The position numbers and the translations under genes are program-made. From contig CM046846.1 in NCBI GenBank assembly GCA_025618425.1, positions 24,799,107-24,863,106 of the forward strand: a stretch of 64,000 bases of DNA. The letters are read 5' to 3'. Numbering within the stretch: position 1 is the first letter of the stretch; every line of letters starts with the position of its first letter. Under the pieces are notes generated by a model, which ran no database searches, was not told where the DNA came from, and saw only the letters and a list, made by a program, of their open reading frames with translations. This DNA is from Heliocidaris tuberculata. Its lineage: Eukaryota; Echinodermata; Echinoidea; Camarodonta; Echinometridae. Of this stretch, positions 47,885-59,100 are shown piece after piece.

Positions 47885-48067
47885 TACATTTTTTCCCCAA
47901 TATTTTTTAATTCTAGGGTAAAAAATGGGGTTTTAATATTCTAAAGCTATGGTGAAGAGGAGATGAGAGAAGCTGGCTCACGGGAAAGGTGATTTTCAGG
48001 AGGTCCTTTGGACTCTAAAATGGCTGCTCTATTGTAGAGTGGGGTTAAAAAACCAGGGCATCATGGG

Positions 48068-48196
48068 CATCGTTTCATCAAACCGTCATAAGTGCAAGTT
48101 CGCCGACATCCCATTGAAACGCATGTTAATTTTGATACAGGCGTTTCAATGGGATGTCGGCGAACTTGTACTTATGACCGTTTGATGAAACGCTGC
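48068..48196. mobile_element. Hairpin element with ~55-bp arms, CGTTTCATCAAAC ends
   Basis: The arms 48068-48122 and 48141-48196 pair nearly throughout, sharing CGTTTCATCAAAC and GTTCGCCGACATCCCATTGA, with an 18-base loop. The end resembles the CGTTTCAT family at 21197. Confidence 0.7.
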
Positions 48197-48379
48197 TCTG
48201 GCTCTTTGAAGTGTTGCGTCAGCTTTTTTTTTTTTACTCTTCAAAGAGCCTTCCAGGCTAGTCGTGCCAGGCACGGGCTCAAACAATACCCTGCCCAGCT
48301 CAGTCTCGGCTCACTCTCAGACTCTCAGTCCCGTCCAAGTCAGAGGCTAGGCACTCACACATATACATTACCGGGGGGT

Positions 48380-48697
48380 CGGGCTAACTCGGCACTAGGG
48401 CGAACTCGGCACTGCGCGGTGACTATGTTTCAAGAGTTGAAGTCCACGCTACGCACCGTACCCTTTTTTAGCCTTAAATTTCATGTTTTGCATAATTTTA
48501 CTTCTTGAAACTGTCAACATTACTTCTCTGCTAATCATTTTACACATTGATATCAAATAATTTGAATTTAAGTGTTTTGAAATGTGTAATTAAATGCGAA
48601 ATTCACCACAAGTGTTTGCGATCACTTTGACTCTCTGGGCTCACTCCGCGGCGATTTTCCGCATAGGCCGAGTTCGCCCTAGTGCCGAGTTAGCCCG
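48380..48697. mobile_element. MITE with 31-bp perfect terminal inverted repeats
   Basis: The element is 318 bp. The end sequences are exact inverses over 31 bases, beginning CGGGCTAACTCGGCACTAGG. CATTACCGG occurs on both sides (48366-48374 and 48702-48710), a likely 9-bp target repeat with short filler. The interior is AT-rich and non-coding. Confidence 0.75.
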
Positions 48698-48805
48698 CAT
48701 CCATTACCGGTATGCATACAACTAATACAAGGTTGTACTTGTACAGATAACCAAGGCAAGAGACAAGACGGTCAGGGGAAAGAAACAAACTTTCAACTTT
48801 CTACT

Positions 48806-49010
48806 CACGTTAATACGTGTAACAGAATCTGTATTCGGCTCCAAAATTAACTGATGGTAGAGAAAATGAACCGAACTGTTAAGATTTATGCATAAAACGT
48901 AGATTTACGTCATCTACTGACTACTGAACTTCCAACATACCGTACATCCTCTGGAAACTACATAGACTCTACGTAAATTAAAGTACGTACGCTACGGTAC
49001 TGGTACGGTA
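48806..49010 (-). promoter_or_regulatory. Possible 5' leader exon and promoter of gene A
   Basis: Gene A's start exon begins with a splice acceptor, so a leader exon is needed upstream. On the - strand at about 48806 a strong donor (TTAAC|GTGAGTAG) ends a stretch without repeats. Further upstream on that strand are TTTATGCATAAAT and a CRE-like TGACGTAA. Between this site and the start exon lie only hairpin repeats. This is a guess from the need for a leader and local signals. Confidence 0.22.
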
Positions 49011-50839
49011 TTCTTCATAGATTAAATTAAAAGTGAAATAATAAAAAAATTGTGACATTTTTTTTTCTTCTGTTTTTGTCTGAGGAATACTGTGCCCCCT
49101 GCCCCTCTCTTTTATAGAGCCCTAGGTCCTCCAAAAATAAAGAACCATCAGGGGAGGGTTAAAGATAAACATATTCAGTTAATAAATTTTACATGGTTAG
49201 CCTATATGAAAAACAATTAAAACCTGTTTGTACTTGAAAGGAAATACCAACTGTTATTTTATGGAAAGACAGAATTTTCTTTAGGATTCTAAGCATATGT
49301 GCCATTTATGGGCTCCATGCTGTCTCAGACTTGGCAATATGCATTCGTCATCATAATTCTTCCATTGGATTGCTATTTTGCCTCATAAGTAAATATTTGC
49401 TGCTATTGAGGCAATGCTTATAATTTCAAGAATATGCATTTGATTGTTATATTGTCAAGCAAATTTTTTTTGTTTTAAATGCACTGGAAAAAACAATGAA
49501 AAAAAAAATCCTACATTCATTAAATTGAATTATAATTCATCTACTTTTAGTATTATTGTGAAATTTTACACAAGTGTAAAAAATAATCTCTTAATCTCAA
49601 TAATGAAATTAATGCATGCATCAATATGCAATGGTATACAGTCATCAAATTAAAAACAAAGAACTCTATTACTTGAAATAATAACAAATAACAAAGAAAT
49701 AAACTTTGATCTGATCTAAAAATTTATTTAAAAATGAGAGTACTTGTCATTACAAAGTACAAGAATACATGCATAACATACCTTTGAGGCATGCTACTGA
49801 ACCGTGCCATTGCGAGTAACAGAAAATCAAGTGTTTAAAATTATATATTTGAAGGCCTCAGCATAGCATGAAAGCTCCCATACATTCTATTCCAGAGATA
49901 AATATCAGCTGACAAAATTATACATGTATTATAAAAATATGTCTCCCCAATTTTGGGGAAAATATATTCTGTAAAAACACATCTCATTTAATAAAATATA
50001 AACATTATCAATGCAATTGCTGGTGCCCCATATAATACAACATTTTGTCAACTGCAAGTTTAGATCCAACTTGCTTTGGTTGAGGAGCAAGTGGCAAGCA
50101 ACTATTTTTTTTATTTATGTTTTTATTGAAACAATAGATAACATGTGTACAAAAAATAAATATGAGCATAAAAAAAAGAAAAGAAAAGGAAAAAAAAAAG
50201 AGGTACGGTCACTGAACAAAGTACACGTACGTGTAGGCTAGTGGCAAGTAACTATTGTTTTTATTCTTTCCTCTTCTCTTTTTACATTTCCTGATACATT
50301 TCTTTGTGTTTCCTTCTCCAAATTTCTTCTTTTTTTGCTTGAGACTTCCTTTGTTTTCTAGCATTTTATGATAGATTAATTAATAGTACCCATTAAAGAT
50401 GGAAACCTGTTCTATTCTATTAAATGTGAGTTGTATGAAAGTTCATTTGTGCCACATAAGAAGGTAATCGAGGAGTTCAAAGTATTGCAATGATTATACA
50501 GTAAAATATATAAAGTAATTATAATAGTGATCACATATAAGAAAGCTTTCAAAACTGAATGAATGGTAACATGTTAAAAAAAAAATTCCAGAAAATCATC
50601 TCTACAAAGAACTTGGTTATCCAAATAAAATCAGTGGGTTCATGCCATGGGGCTCAGATCATCCAATGGGTTAAACCCTTCTCCCGTTAAAATTGGCCAA
50701 AATTTGGTATATCGGGTAATCAACTTTTCCAAATCTGAAATGTTAAATTTTAGCCATATTAGCCAAACGGCTTTCATGCTATGGTGCCCATTACAAAATG
50801 GATGCTTTTTTCTTTTCCAATTTTGAAATAACCATATCT
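49011..50839. other. Intergenic, no gene seen
   Basis: The stretch is AT-rich with A- and T-runs. Small open frames (49444-49653, 50011-50241) have no protein-like content. Confidence 0.45.
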
Positions 50840-50846
50840 CTGTAAC

Positions 50847-51094
50847 CAGTGGCGGATCCAGGGGGGGGGGGGGCCCAGGCCCCCTCCCCTGGAACCAAAA
50901 AGGGGCCCCGAAAATGCTGAGGACCTTTTTTTTTGTTTGTTTTTTTTTTGTTTTGTTTTGTTTTTTGCTTGTCAGAGATTTTTTGAGTTAAAAGGGGGCC
51001 CAAAAATGCGGACCTTTTTTTTTTTTTTTTGCTTGTCAAAATTTTTTGAGAATATTGAGCCCCCTCCCTCAAGAAATCCTGGATCCCCCACTGT
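50847..51094. mobile_element. MITE with GGCGGATCCAGG ends and a 7-bp target repeat
   Basis: The ends are CAGTGGCGGATCCAGG and CCTGGATCCCCCACTGT. CTGTAAC flanks both sides (50840-50846 and 51095-51101). The interior has G/C-runs and two copies of a TTTTTTGCTTGTCA segment. A lone CAGTGGTGGATCCAGGGGGG at 37751 belongs to the same family. Confidence 0.7.
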
Positions 51095-51329
51095 CTGTAA
51101 CTGCTGGTTCAATTTTGTTGATACTGACCTATTCACAAAGATAATTTCACAAGCTTCATGTATCCAAACCTGCCATCATTTGTCATGTCCAAATGACATC
51201 AAGTTCAACGACCTCTTGATCTCTGATTTAACCTAGGATTTTAACTTTAAGCTCAAAAATATTTGGGTCATTTGACACAGTACTCTTTGAGATTACAAAC
51301 ATAAAATCCTATTTATCACATCCTAAAGT

Positions 51330-51895
51330 CAAAAGGGCAATATTACCTTTCTAACATATGAGTTGGGAGAATACAAAAAATCAGTGAAATAGATGAGCAA
51401 AAAAGAGAATGAAATCCATTGTAATCACTATGCATATGGGAATCTTAAATTGGCGATTTAGTCATTTGACTGTGACATACATGTACATGGAGACAATTCT
51501 TCAATTTGTTTTACACTAAAATATAATTAATTTCGGGTTTTCTCATAAGCGCCTTTTCCCTCAGGGCAGTGCTCACAATATATTATTGATATCACATTGT
51601 TATAGGTCCTCCAAAAAGGAAAAAAGGCCTACCTAGTCATATATTTTGAAAAATGACATGTAGTCATTTCATGAGATGGGACAAATGACAGAGAGAGTCC
51701 TCTGTCACTACATCACAGAGACATTACTGCTCCACCAATGTGAAATTCCTGAATGTATATTGCTAACTTGTATACAACTCTTAGAAATTCATTGATCACT
51801 TTCTAATAATTTTTTTTGATTTTGGCTAAACTTTCATCAAACTGCTTCTCTTATTTTTCTGCTTTCAGTCGGAGCAAGTTGGATTTTTGTCACTC
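51330..51895. mobile_element. Degenerate relative of the TTAA MITE family
   Basis: ATCACTATGCATATGGGAAT and TTCTTATTTTTCTGCTTTCA words match the arms of 30930-31514, at a comparable spacing. The ends are too changed to define. Confidence 0.45.
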
Positions 51896-52793
51896 ATACA
51901 ATAAACTGGCACTGACAATTTGCTAAAAACCTCACCTCCACCAAGTTGAAAATTTGCATCTAATTCCTACTACATAACAATGTATCTAAATAATCAAGAA
52001 AACATTAGAGATTCATTGAAGTGATATTATCTCTCTATAAGAATTTTAAAAATGAAATCAACTATACTTGCAGCGTATAAAATTAACATGAAGAAGTTCT
52101 TTATAATATATAAAAGATAACTTCAATATAACTATAAAATATGACACATTGGTTACTATCCCAATTAATGAGCTTGTAAAAAGTAAATTGTTACAGGTCA
52201 GCTACAAAAAAAAAAAAAAAAAAAAAGAAATAAAGAAAAAAGAAGAGCAAAGTAAAGTCATGTCATTTTAAGAAAGATGTACCTGTACAACTTAAAGGTA
52301 CTTCATTCCTTTTGCAGCCTTATATTCTGAAGTTGTGCGAGTATGCAATAAATTACAAAAGAAATCTTGTGTGGATGTGACAAGGATTATAATTGGCTTT
52401 CAAGTAAATAAGAACAACAATATGGTAATACTTTCTTTTTATCGACTTGAAAAAACTGTTTTATTTTTAAAATATTTTTTGACCGTTACTAGTACATGTG
52501 TACTTGCGATTTTCATTTCTTACAAAGGAGTTATAGTACTGGCGACTTTAAATTTCATAGGCAGTATCTACAGGATGTCTACTAAACCTGTGCAAAATTT
52601 CGCTAAATTTTTTGTAAAAGGGATGAAATAAAAAACATCATAAACACATGAAATATTGCTCTCTGACAAAGCTGCTCTGGGATAAATTTTTATAAAAGAA
52701 TGTATGAAGTGAATAAAATTACAAATGATAAGAAATCAGTTATCATGATATTCTCGTCTACATGAAACATCAACAAATTTGAGATAAACTAGT
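51896..52793. other. Intergenic, no gene seen
   Basis: AT-rich, with an A-run at 52207-52225. An open frame of 98 codons at 52335-52631 has no recognisable similarity. Confidence 0.4.
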
Positions 52794-53151
52794 AGAGGTG
52801 CTGCAGTCAAGTGGTTTAAGCACTTGACTGGAGATGAGAAGGTCGTGGGTTCGATCTCTAGCACGGCACTTATGTCCTTGAGCAAGGCAATTTATCTATA
52901 TTGCTCCTCACCACCCAGGTGTTAAGTGGGTACCCGGTAGGATGTGAAAGTCAATGTGATTGGATAAGCACGTGCGCGCCCGTAAAAAGGCGACTGGCTG
53001 GAATACTCACCAGAGGAGTGGAGAAGGTGCATGCATTGTGTCCAGGCAAAGCCTGTATCCGATGACCGGGGTAATAATATATCTGTAAAGCGCTTAGAAA
53101 CATCGTAGATATATTAGGGGCTATATAAATCAAAATTATTATTATTATTAT
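52794..53151 (+). mobile_element. Full-length tRNA-derived SINE
   Basis: The 5' part has an A-box-like AGTGGTTTAAGC (52809-52820) and a B-box GGGTTCGATCTC (52847-52858). The body has CCACCCAGGTGTTAAGTGGG and TACCCGGTAGGATGTGAAAG. The 3' end is GTAAAGCGCTTAGAAACA, GGGGCTATATAAATC and an ATT run. The 3' end matches that of the LINE at 24620-25528. Confidence 0.78.
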
Positions 53152-55200
53152 AAGAAGAAGAATGAAAAAAAGTGAGAGAGAAAAAAAAAAAAACTAATAA
53201 AAAGTTGGTCACACACAAACTATAAGTACATATATCTCTACACATGCACTGCTGCACATCATATACATAACTAAAATCATTTTACATGGATACTATCCTA
53301 CTTTTGAATAAAAAAACATGTGACAGTTTAAAAAAATAAACTACACTTGACCAATCATTTGATTAGAATCTACATTTAGGAGTGAGTTGTATAAAAGAAG
53401 ATAAATACATTCACGATTTTTTTAAAGATTAGATTTTGACCTCATCGCTTTCATAAATGACATTGCACTTATTACCCAAAGTTGGTCTACTGCTTCAGGC
53501 ATAAATTCAAACATACACTTAAGATATATATTTTAAAAAATAATTCAGAGAAATTACCTATGATTATAATGATTTTGTCTCTGTAGAAAGGTAGGATCAA
53601 CTATATTCACATTTACGATTTTCAAAACATAATTAATATTACATCATATGATATCATATATTATAACAGGAAAAAGTGCACTGCAATTGTTTAACAAATT
53701 CATTAGAATGGTTATATCATTAACTCTTTATGTGCCACTCAAATTACATGCCTGTGCCACAATATATTTCTCAAAGGGGCAGTTTTACCAATGTCTTCAG
53801 GTTGACTTACTAGTTTCCTGTATAAAATTAGTATACAAGTGATTAAGGGATAATAGCAGGCAGCCAATAAAGACCGCAAATGGGTTATTATACAAATCTT
53901 TTGTAATGCACAGTGGGAATCCTTTTGTTAATAGGTTCCTACAATTGTGCCGATTTGCATGTGTGGCACGCCCGCTATTGTGCCAATTTGCACTTGTGGC
54001 AACTGAAAGGTTAAGAATTCGTTCTATGACACATCAAAAAGGTATTTCAATAAATGAGAGAGTTTTCATGTCAACAGTTCAGACACCTTCCTCAGACATG
54101 TACTGGCATTACAATTTAACACATCACATGTCAGATGTTATCATACTGTAATTAATAAAAAATTTACCAGAAAAGACAGACTATACATTAACCCTGTAAG
54201 TTAGAGCTAAAATCGGATCGGATGATCGAGTCGGCAGGTTAGCTCCCAAAATCGGTATCGGATTGGAAAATTGGAAGGGAAATCAATTGAAAATTCTCTT
54301 GAAATGTGAGTAAAAAAATGGCTAAAATTTGAAAAATTTGAGCACTTAAATACCTAAAATCATACATACTATAGATTATCTTCTCATTTGAAGTTTTTAT
54401 AGTCCACATATGTTGATGTAATTGCTACAAGATTCAGGCACTAAAGATAAACATTACACACTACACCTGTGAAGAGTACATGTTGTATGCATACACTCCA
54501 CATGCCTGCACACTGTCTATCCTCATGTAAGAATCTTGTAATGATTACAAAGTAAACAGATCTATCAGCTTTAGAAATTAAGAATGTTGTGTTATGAGTA
54601 CAAGAAAATATTCTTTAACTTTAAAAAAAATATATATAATGGCATACTTTGAAAAAGAAAATTTTAGAGAGCCATTTAATTTTTTCCAACATTGTTAATG
54701 TTGGGACAGCCCAAAAAATGATGTCATCCAAAAATGATAATCCAAAATGGTGGCTCGCATATTCTATCTCTACTTTTAGACCATTTTTTGACTTTCAGAG
54801 GCAAGATAAGAGCATTAAACATCAACATATAGAGTCTATAACAACTTCAAATAGAGAATAACCCAGGGTATGGATGTTTTTGGTTTTTAAAAAAAGTATT
54901 TACAGGATAAAAACTTGTGAATTTGAAGCCTTTTTTTGATGGCAACTAATGTTTTTAATTTCCATTCGATCTTTTGATCTTTTCTTTTGATTGGTGTTCG
55001 GAAATTGGCGTCCGATTTTACAAAATCGGATCGGAATTGTCCCCCCCACTTTGTGATCGGTTACAGTATTACTATACATTTTCACAAGTAGAGGCTTTAA
55101 CTCTTTTCATAAGCAACCTTTTAAAAATTAGAATAAACTTTATATAGTACTCATTAAAATAATTAACAAAAAATAGTGTAAATTCCTTAAATATTGATTT
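53152..55200. other. Intergenic, 3' of gene B; no gene seen
   Basis: AT-rich. AAAATCGGATCGGA-type words occur at about 54210 and 55020, probably the two ends of a degraded repeat. No AATAAA for gene B was noticed close to its stop. Confidence 0.4.
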
Positions 55201-56132
55201 TTAGATGAGTGCAGCCTTGTCACTAAACTGGCCACTAGAAACTTGACCAGAAGAATCAGCTCTTGAGCTACTGTCATCCTCAGCTACATCTTCTTCCTCA
55301 GCTGGGGCTTCAGCAGATTCAGAGGGCGCTGTGGGCTGCTGGACCTGTTCCCCAGTTGGTCCAGGCTGCGGGACCTGCTCCTCAATTGGTCCAGGCTGCT
55401 GTACTCCAGGAGCCATCATAACCTGAGGGTACATTGTTGTGGCTGGGATCATCTGGATCTGTCCTCCAGGACCTTGGACCTGGAAAAAGCCAACTTGTCC
55501 TGATGGATGGCCACTCAGCTGCTGGGCCATTCCTGTTGGTTGCAGTTGTGGAACTAGCTGGGCTTGAGCAAAAACTTGAGGCCGGCTCTGCCCAGGGACT
55601 TGGACACGGATTAAACCAGCTTGTCCAGTAGGAAGGCCACTCATTTGCCGGGTCATTCCTGTTGGTTGCTGCTGTGAGGTAGGTTGCTGTGCTGGGGCTG
55701 GCTGGGTCTGAGCAAGAACCTGAGGCTGCATCTGCCCTGGGGCTTTGACCTGGATGTAGCCAAATTGTCCCATTGGAAGGCCACTGAACTGCTTGGCCAT
55801 TCCTGCTGGTTGTGGCTGTGAGGCTGGTTGCTGTTCTGGCGCTTGTTGGTTCTGAGCAAGAGTCTGGGTCTGCATTGGGACTTGGACCTGGAGAAAGCCT
55901 GCTTGTCCTGATGGAAGGCCACTTGGCTGCTGGGACATTCCCACCGGTTGTGGTTGTTGGACTTGTTGTTGCTCTCGTGAGGGTGGTTGATTATTTTGTG
56001 GGGGTGGTGGCAATTTTGGGATTGTTTGGTTCTGTTGAGTCACTGCTGGCATAGCTATGAAAGACTGAGGTTGAGGGCTTGGTGCTACATACATATATTG
56101 ACTAGGCTGAGTAGATGTGCCAGCCGATTCAC
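55201..56132 (-). CDS. Gene B exon 7 (Pro/Gln-rich tail, stop)
   Basis: The exon is 932 bp, entered in phase 1 after TGCACTGCAG and closed by TAA at 55203-55201. It has four modules starting GLPSGQAGFLQVQ, GLPMGQFGYIQVK, GLPTGQAGLIRVQ and GHPSGQVGFFQVQ, each followed by a Gln/Pro spacer. Then come MYPQVMMAPG, GP(I/T) units, an acidic stretch and VSSGQFSDKAALI. The gene A PPQY is PPQN here. Confidence 0.82.
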
Positions 56133-59100
56133 CTGCAGTGCAATGATGCAAATACAACATATATGTTCACATCATTTTTTACGAGGAGGAAACTTATTTT
56201 TCTTTTAGTATATAATAAGCCATAACAAGGTTTAAGAAAAACAGCACCCTTATCAATGGAAGTACCATTGATTTGAAAAAGGACAAAAATAGAAAAATTC
56301 ATATTTGAAATTAATTCTTTGTGTATTATCAATGTCTTATGTATTGTATTGTTTACTCTTATGTATGTCTTCATTTATATGATTTTTTCATGTTTTCGCA
56401 ATATAATTCTATAAATGTGAAGATAACAAAGAACAAACATAAGGAGAAGACATGATTAGCAGTGTTTGAGAGCAGTTTAGGAAAACCAGCATTTTTTTAT
56501 GAAAAGTGACGTTGCTTCTTAATAAGTTTTAGCCTGACACATGATTGCGAAGTGTTGTATGACCTCCTAACAGATGTTCAATTTTTGCAATCTTCGTTTC
56601 AAAAGTTAAAGGTAATTTGTTTAGTTTTGGTAAGCAGTCGAAAACTTTTTGTCAGATTTTTGTTGATAAATAGCATGATACTAGCAATACAAAGATGTGA
56701 AGATTTCACGTCCTAAATTGGCATACTAAACAAATGAGAGGCAAAAAATAATTTAGGTGCCTGGTCAGGGACATAAACTCGCAACAACTTCAGCGTTCAA
56801 AACCTACACACAGTGACACACATGCTATCTTGGTACGAAGCCTCGAGATTGTTGTGTGGGGAGCCATCGGGGTGGAAAGGTCCTAGCATAGGGCAGTATA
56901 TTGCCATGATCTAAATGTAGCATTCCTTACATATATTTACGGTACAATTCACCGGAAATCATTGATGGAATACCAAATGATCTTGTACAAACATCTTTTG
57001 ATATGTGGATAACATCATGAGACTATATCTAACACGTTTCTTTCCAATTTCCTTTTTGCTACCAAAACTGCACATGAGCTTTAAGTGATTCTAAAAAGAA
57101 AAAAAAGTCACTGAAAGGCTTGTGATCTATGGTGCTTGCCCAGCAGTAGACCAGTAGTAAAGGGGGGTCAAAATTATGCTCCCTCAGTTAGGGTTAATAC
57201 TTCCAAATGACGGAGACTGGACTACCAATAAGTAAAATCTTGTATTTTATTAGCTGATTCCAGTATATACAATTGTACACTGAATACAAAGAAACAAAAT
57301 TAATTTACCTGCCATATAGATGGGCCCAGCAGACTGGTTATCAGGTACTGCCATCATAGGCATTTCATTCATATTAACAGCATAGTAGACCTAGAAATTA
57401 CGAGAAAAAAAGATCTCATTTAACTGAAGAATATACAGTACACAAAATAAAGAGCTAAAATTTCTTTGCATATCATATTACTTGATTGATAACGAAGTAT
57501 CATTCCAAATGAAACATATGTACAAGCTTTATCTAGAATATGCAGGAAATATGTAAAATTGCTTAAATGCTTCTCTATAACATTAATCTGAAATAAAACT
57601 TATCACACATATGCCACAGAATATCTACAAAATATGGAATACGTTTACAAGGATATCTCACACAAGTTCCAAACATAATATTGGTCAAATTGTAGTCAAG
57701 AGAAAAATGGGAATAAGTTGAAAAAGAATAGTAAAGAGAGAAGTGGGGAAAGTACATGAGAAAATCACATTTGTGCTTTCACAATTCATGATACAACTAA
57801 ACCTGGATATAAAAGCCCAATGGTTTAAAATCTCCTTAAGCGTAGTACATACGCGCAGGCACAGAGGCGTCAGAACGTCGGGCTCGGACAATGGATTGGG
57901 GGGGGGGGGGTAGGGTTTGTCTGGAGGACAAAAGATGCCCCCTAATCCATTATCTGAGCCTGACAGACAAAAGATTCCCCCCAATCCATTGTACGAGCCC
58001 TACCTTCCGTCGCCTCTGGGCGGGCAGCAATATGCTTTACATGTACAGTTATCTACACTAATTTAACGCTTATTTTACACCACTATGGAGGTTTAAACCA
58101 TAATTTACCCGTTGGGTTAAATTAAACCTCCTTCGTGAACTCAAACCAAAGATTATTCAAGGGAGACAAGATAACTGGTCTCCTGTGGTCTTTGTATATA
58201 CACATATTTGATTTAAAACAGTTTAAAATGAGGAACACTGATCAAGGAATACAAAAAGATGGTCTTTCTATACCGGTGGTTGCAAAAGCATGACATTATT
58301 CTTCATTATTTTACATAAGTAGCCTGTGTGAAGGAAAACAATAAAAGTGGTTGCTCTATACAGGTGTTGCTAAAGACTGTTTGACTGTGATACATTATTT
58401 AACACAAGTAGCATATGTTAAGGGGAAAAAAGTGCTCTTTCTATACAGGTGATACCAATTTAGGCTGCTCGAGTAACACATTATTTTGCATTTGCTGCAA
58501 AACCAGAAATTTTCGGGCGCATTTGATGTTGGCGAATTTTGCGAGTGTTTCAGATTCTTGAAAGTCTCATGCCATGAAATCACTGAATCATAATCAACAC
58601 AACACTAATTTTTTGCAAACTGTGAAAGTTTCTTGCTGTCAAATTGGCTGTCGTTTACACTTTGCGCAAACCCCAAACGTTCATGGTTTTACAGTAAAAG
58701 TAGCCTGTGTCAAAATGTAATTTGTTGCACCACTCAGTATATTTTACAGAAGGGTCATTCTCAGTCACACGTGTGAACAAAATTCTGAAAAATAGTTGAT
58801 GTAAACCTAATTTTTCAGTATTTATCTTGCAGCAGAAGTCTCTCATTTTGGATTTTTAAATAACAGACGGAGGGTAACTATCACAAATGAGAGTACATCA
58901 TTTTCTTTCAGAGGTCAAAATTAGGTCAGTCACGTGTGTGACCTAGCAAGAAAAGGGATCTGACTTGTTGGTAGTCAAACCTACTTTTTTCATATTTCCC
59001 TCAGAGTGCAAGTTTTCACTTTTCATTGCTGTATGATGGGATTGCTCTGAACAGTATGAAAGCAACTTTCCATCAATGAGTGAACATTTTTTTCTTTTAG

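Noticed and set aside
52794..52870. Possible functional tRNA gene
   Set aside because: A- and B-box-like sequences are present but no tRNA cloverleaf can be drawn and the sequence continues into a SINE body with an ATT tail.
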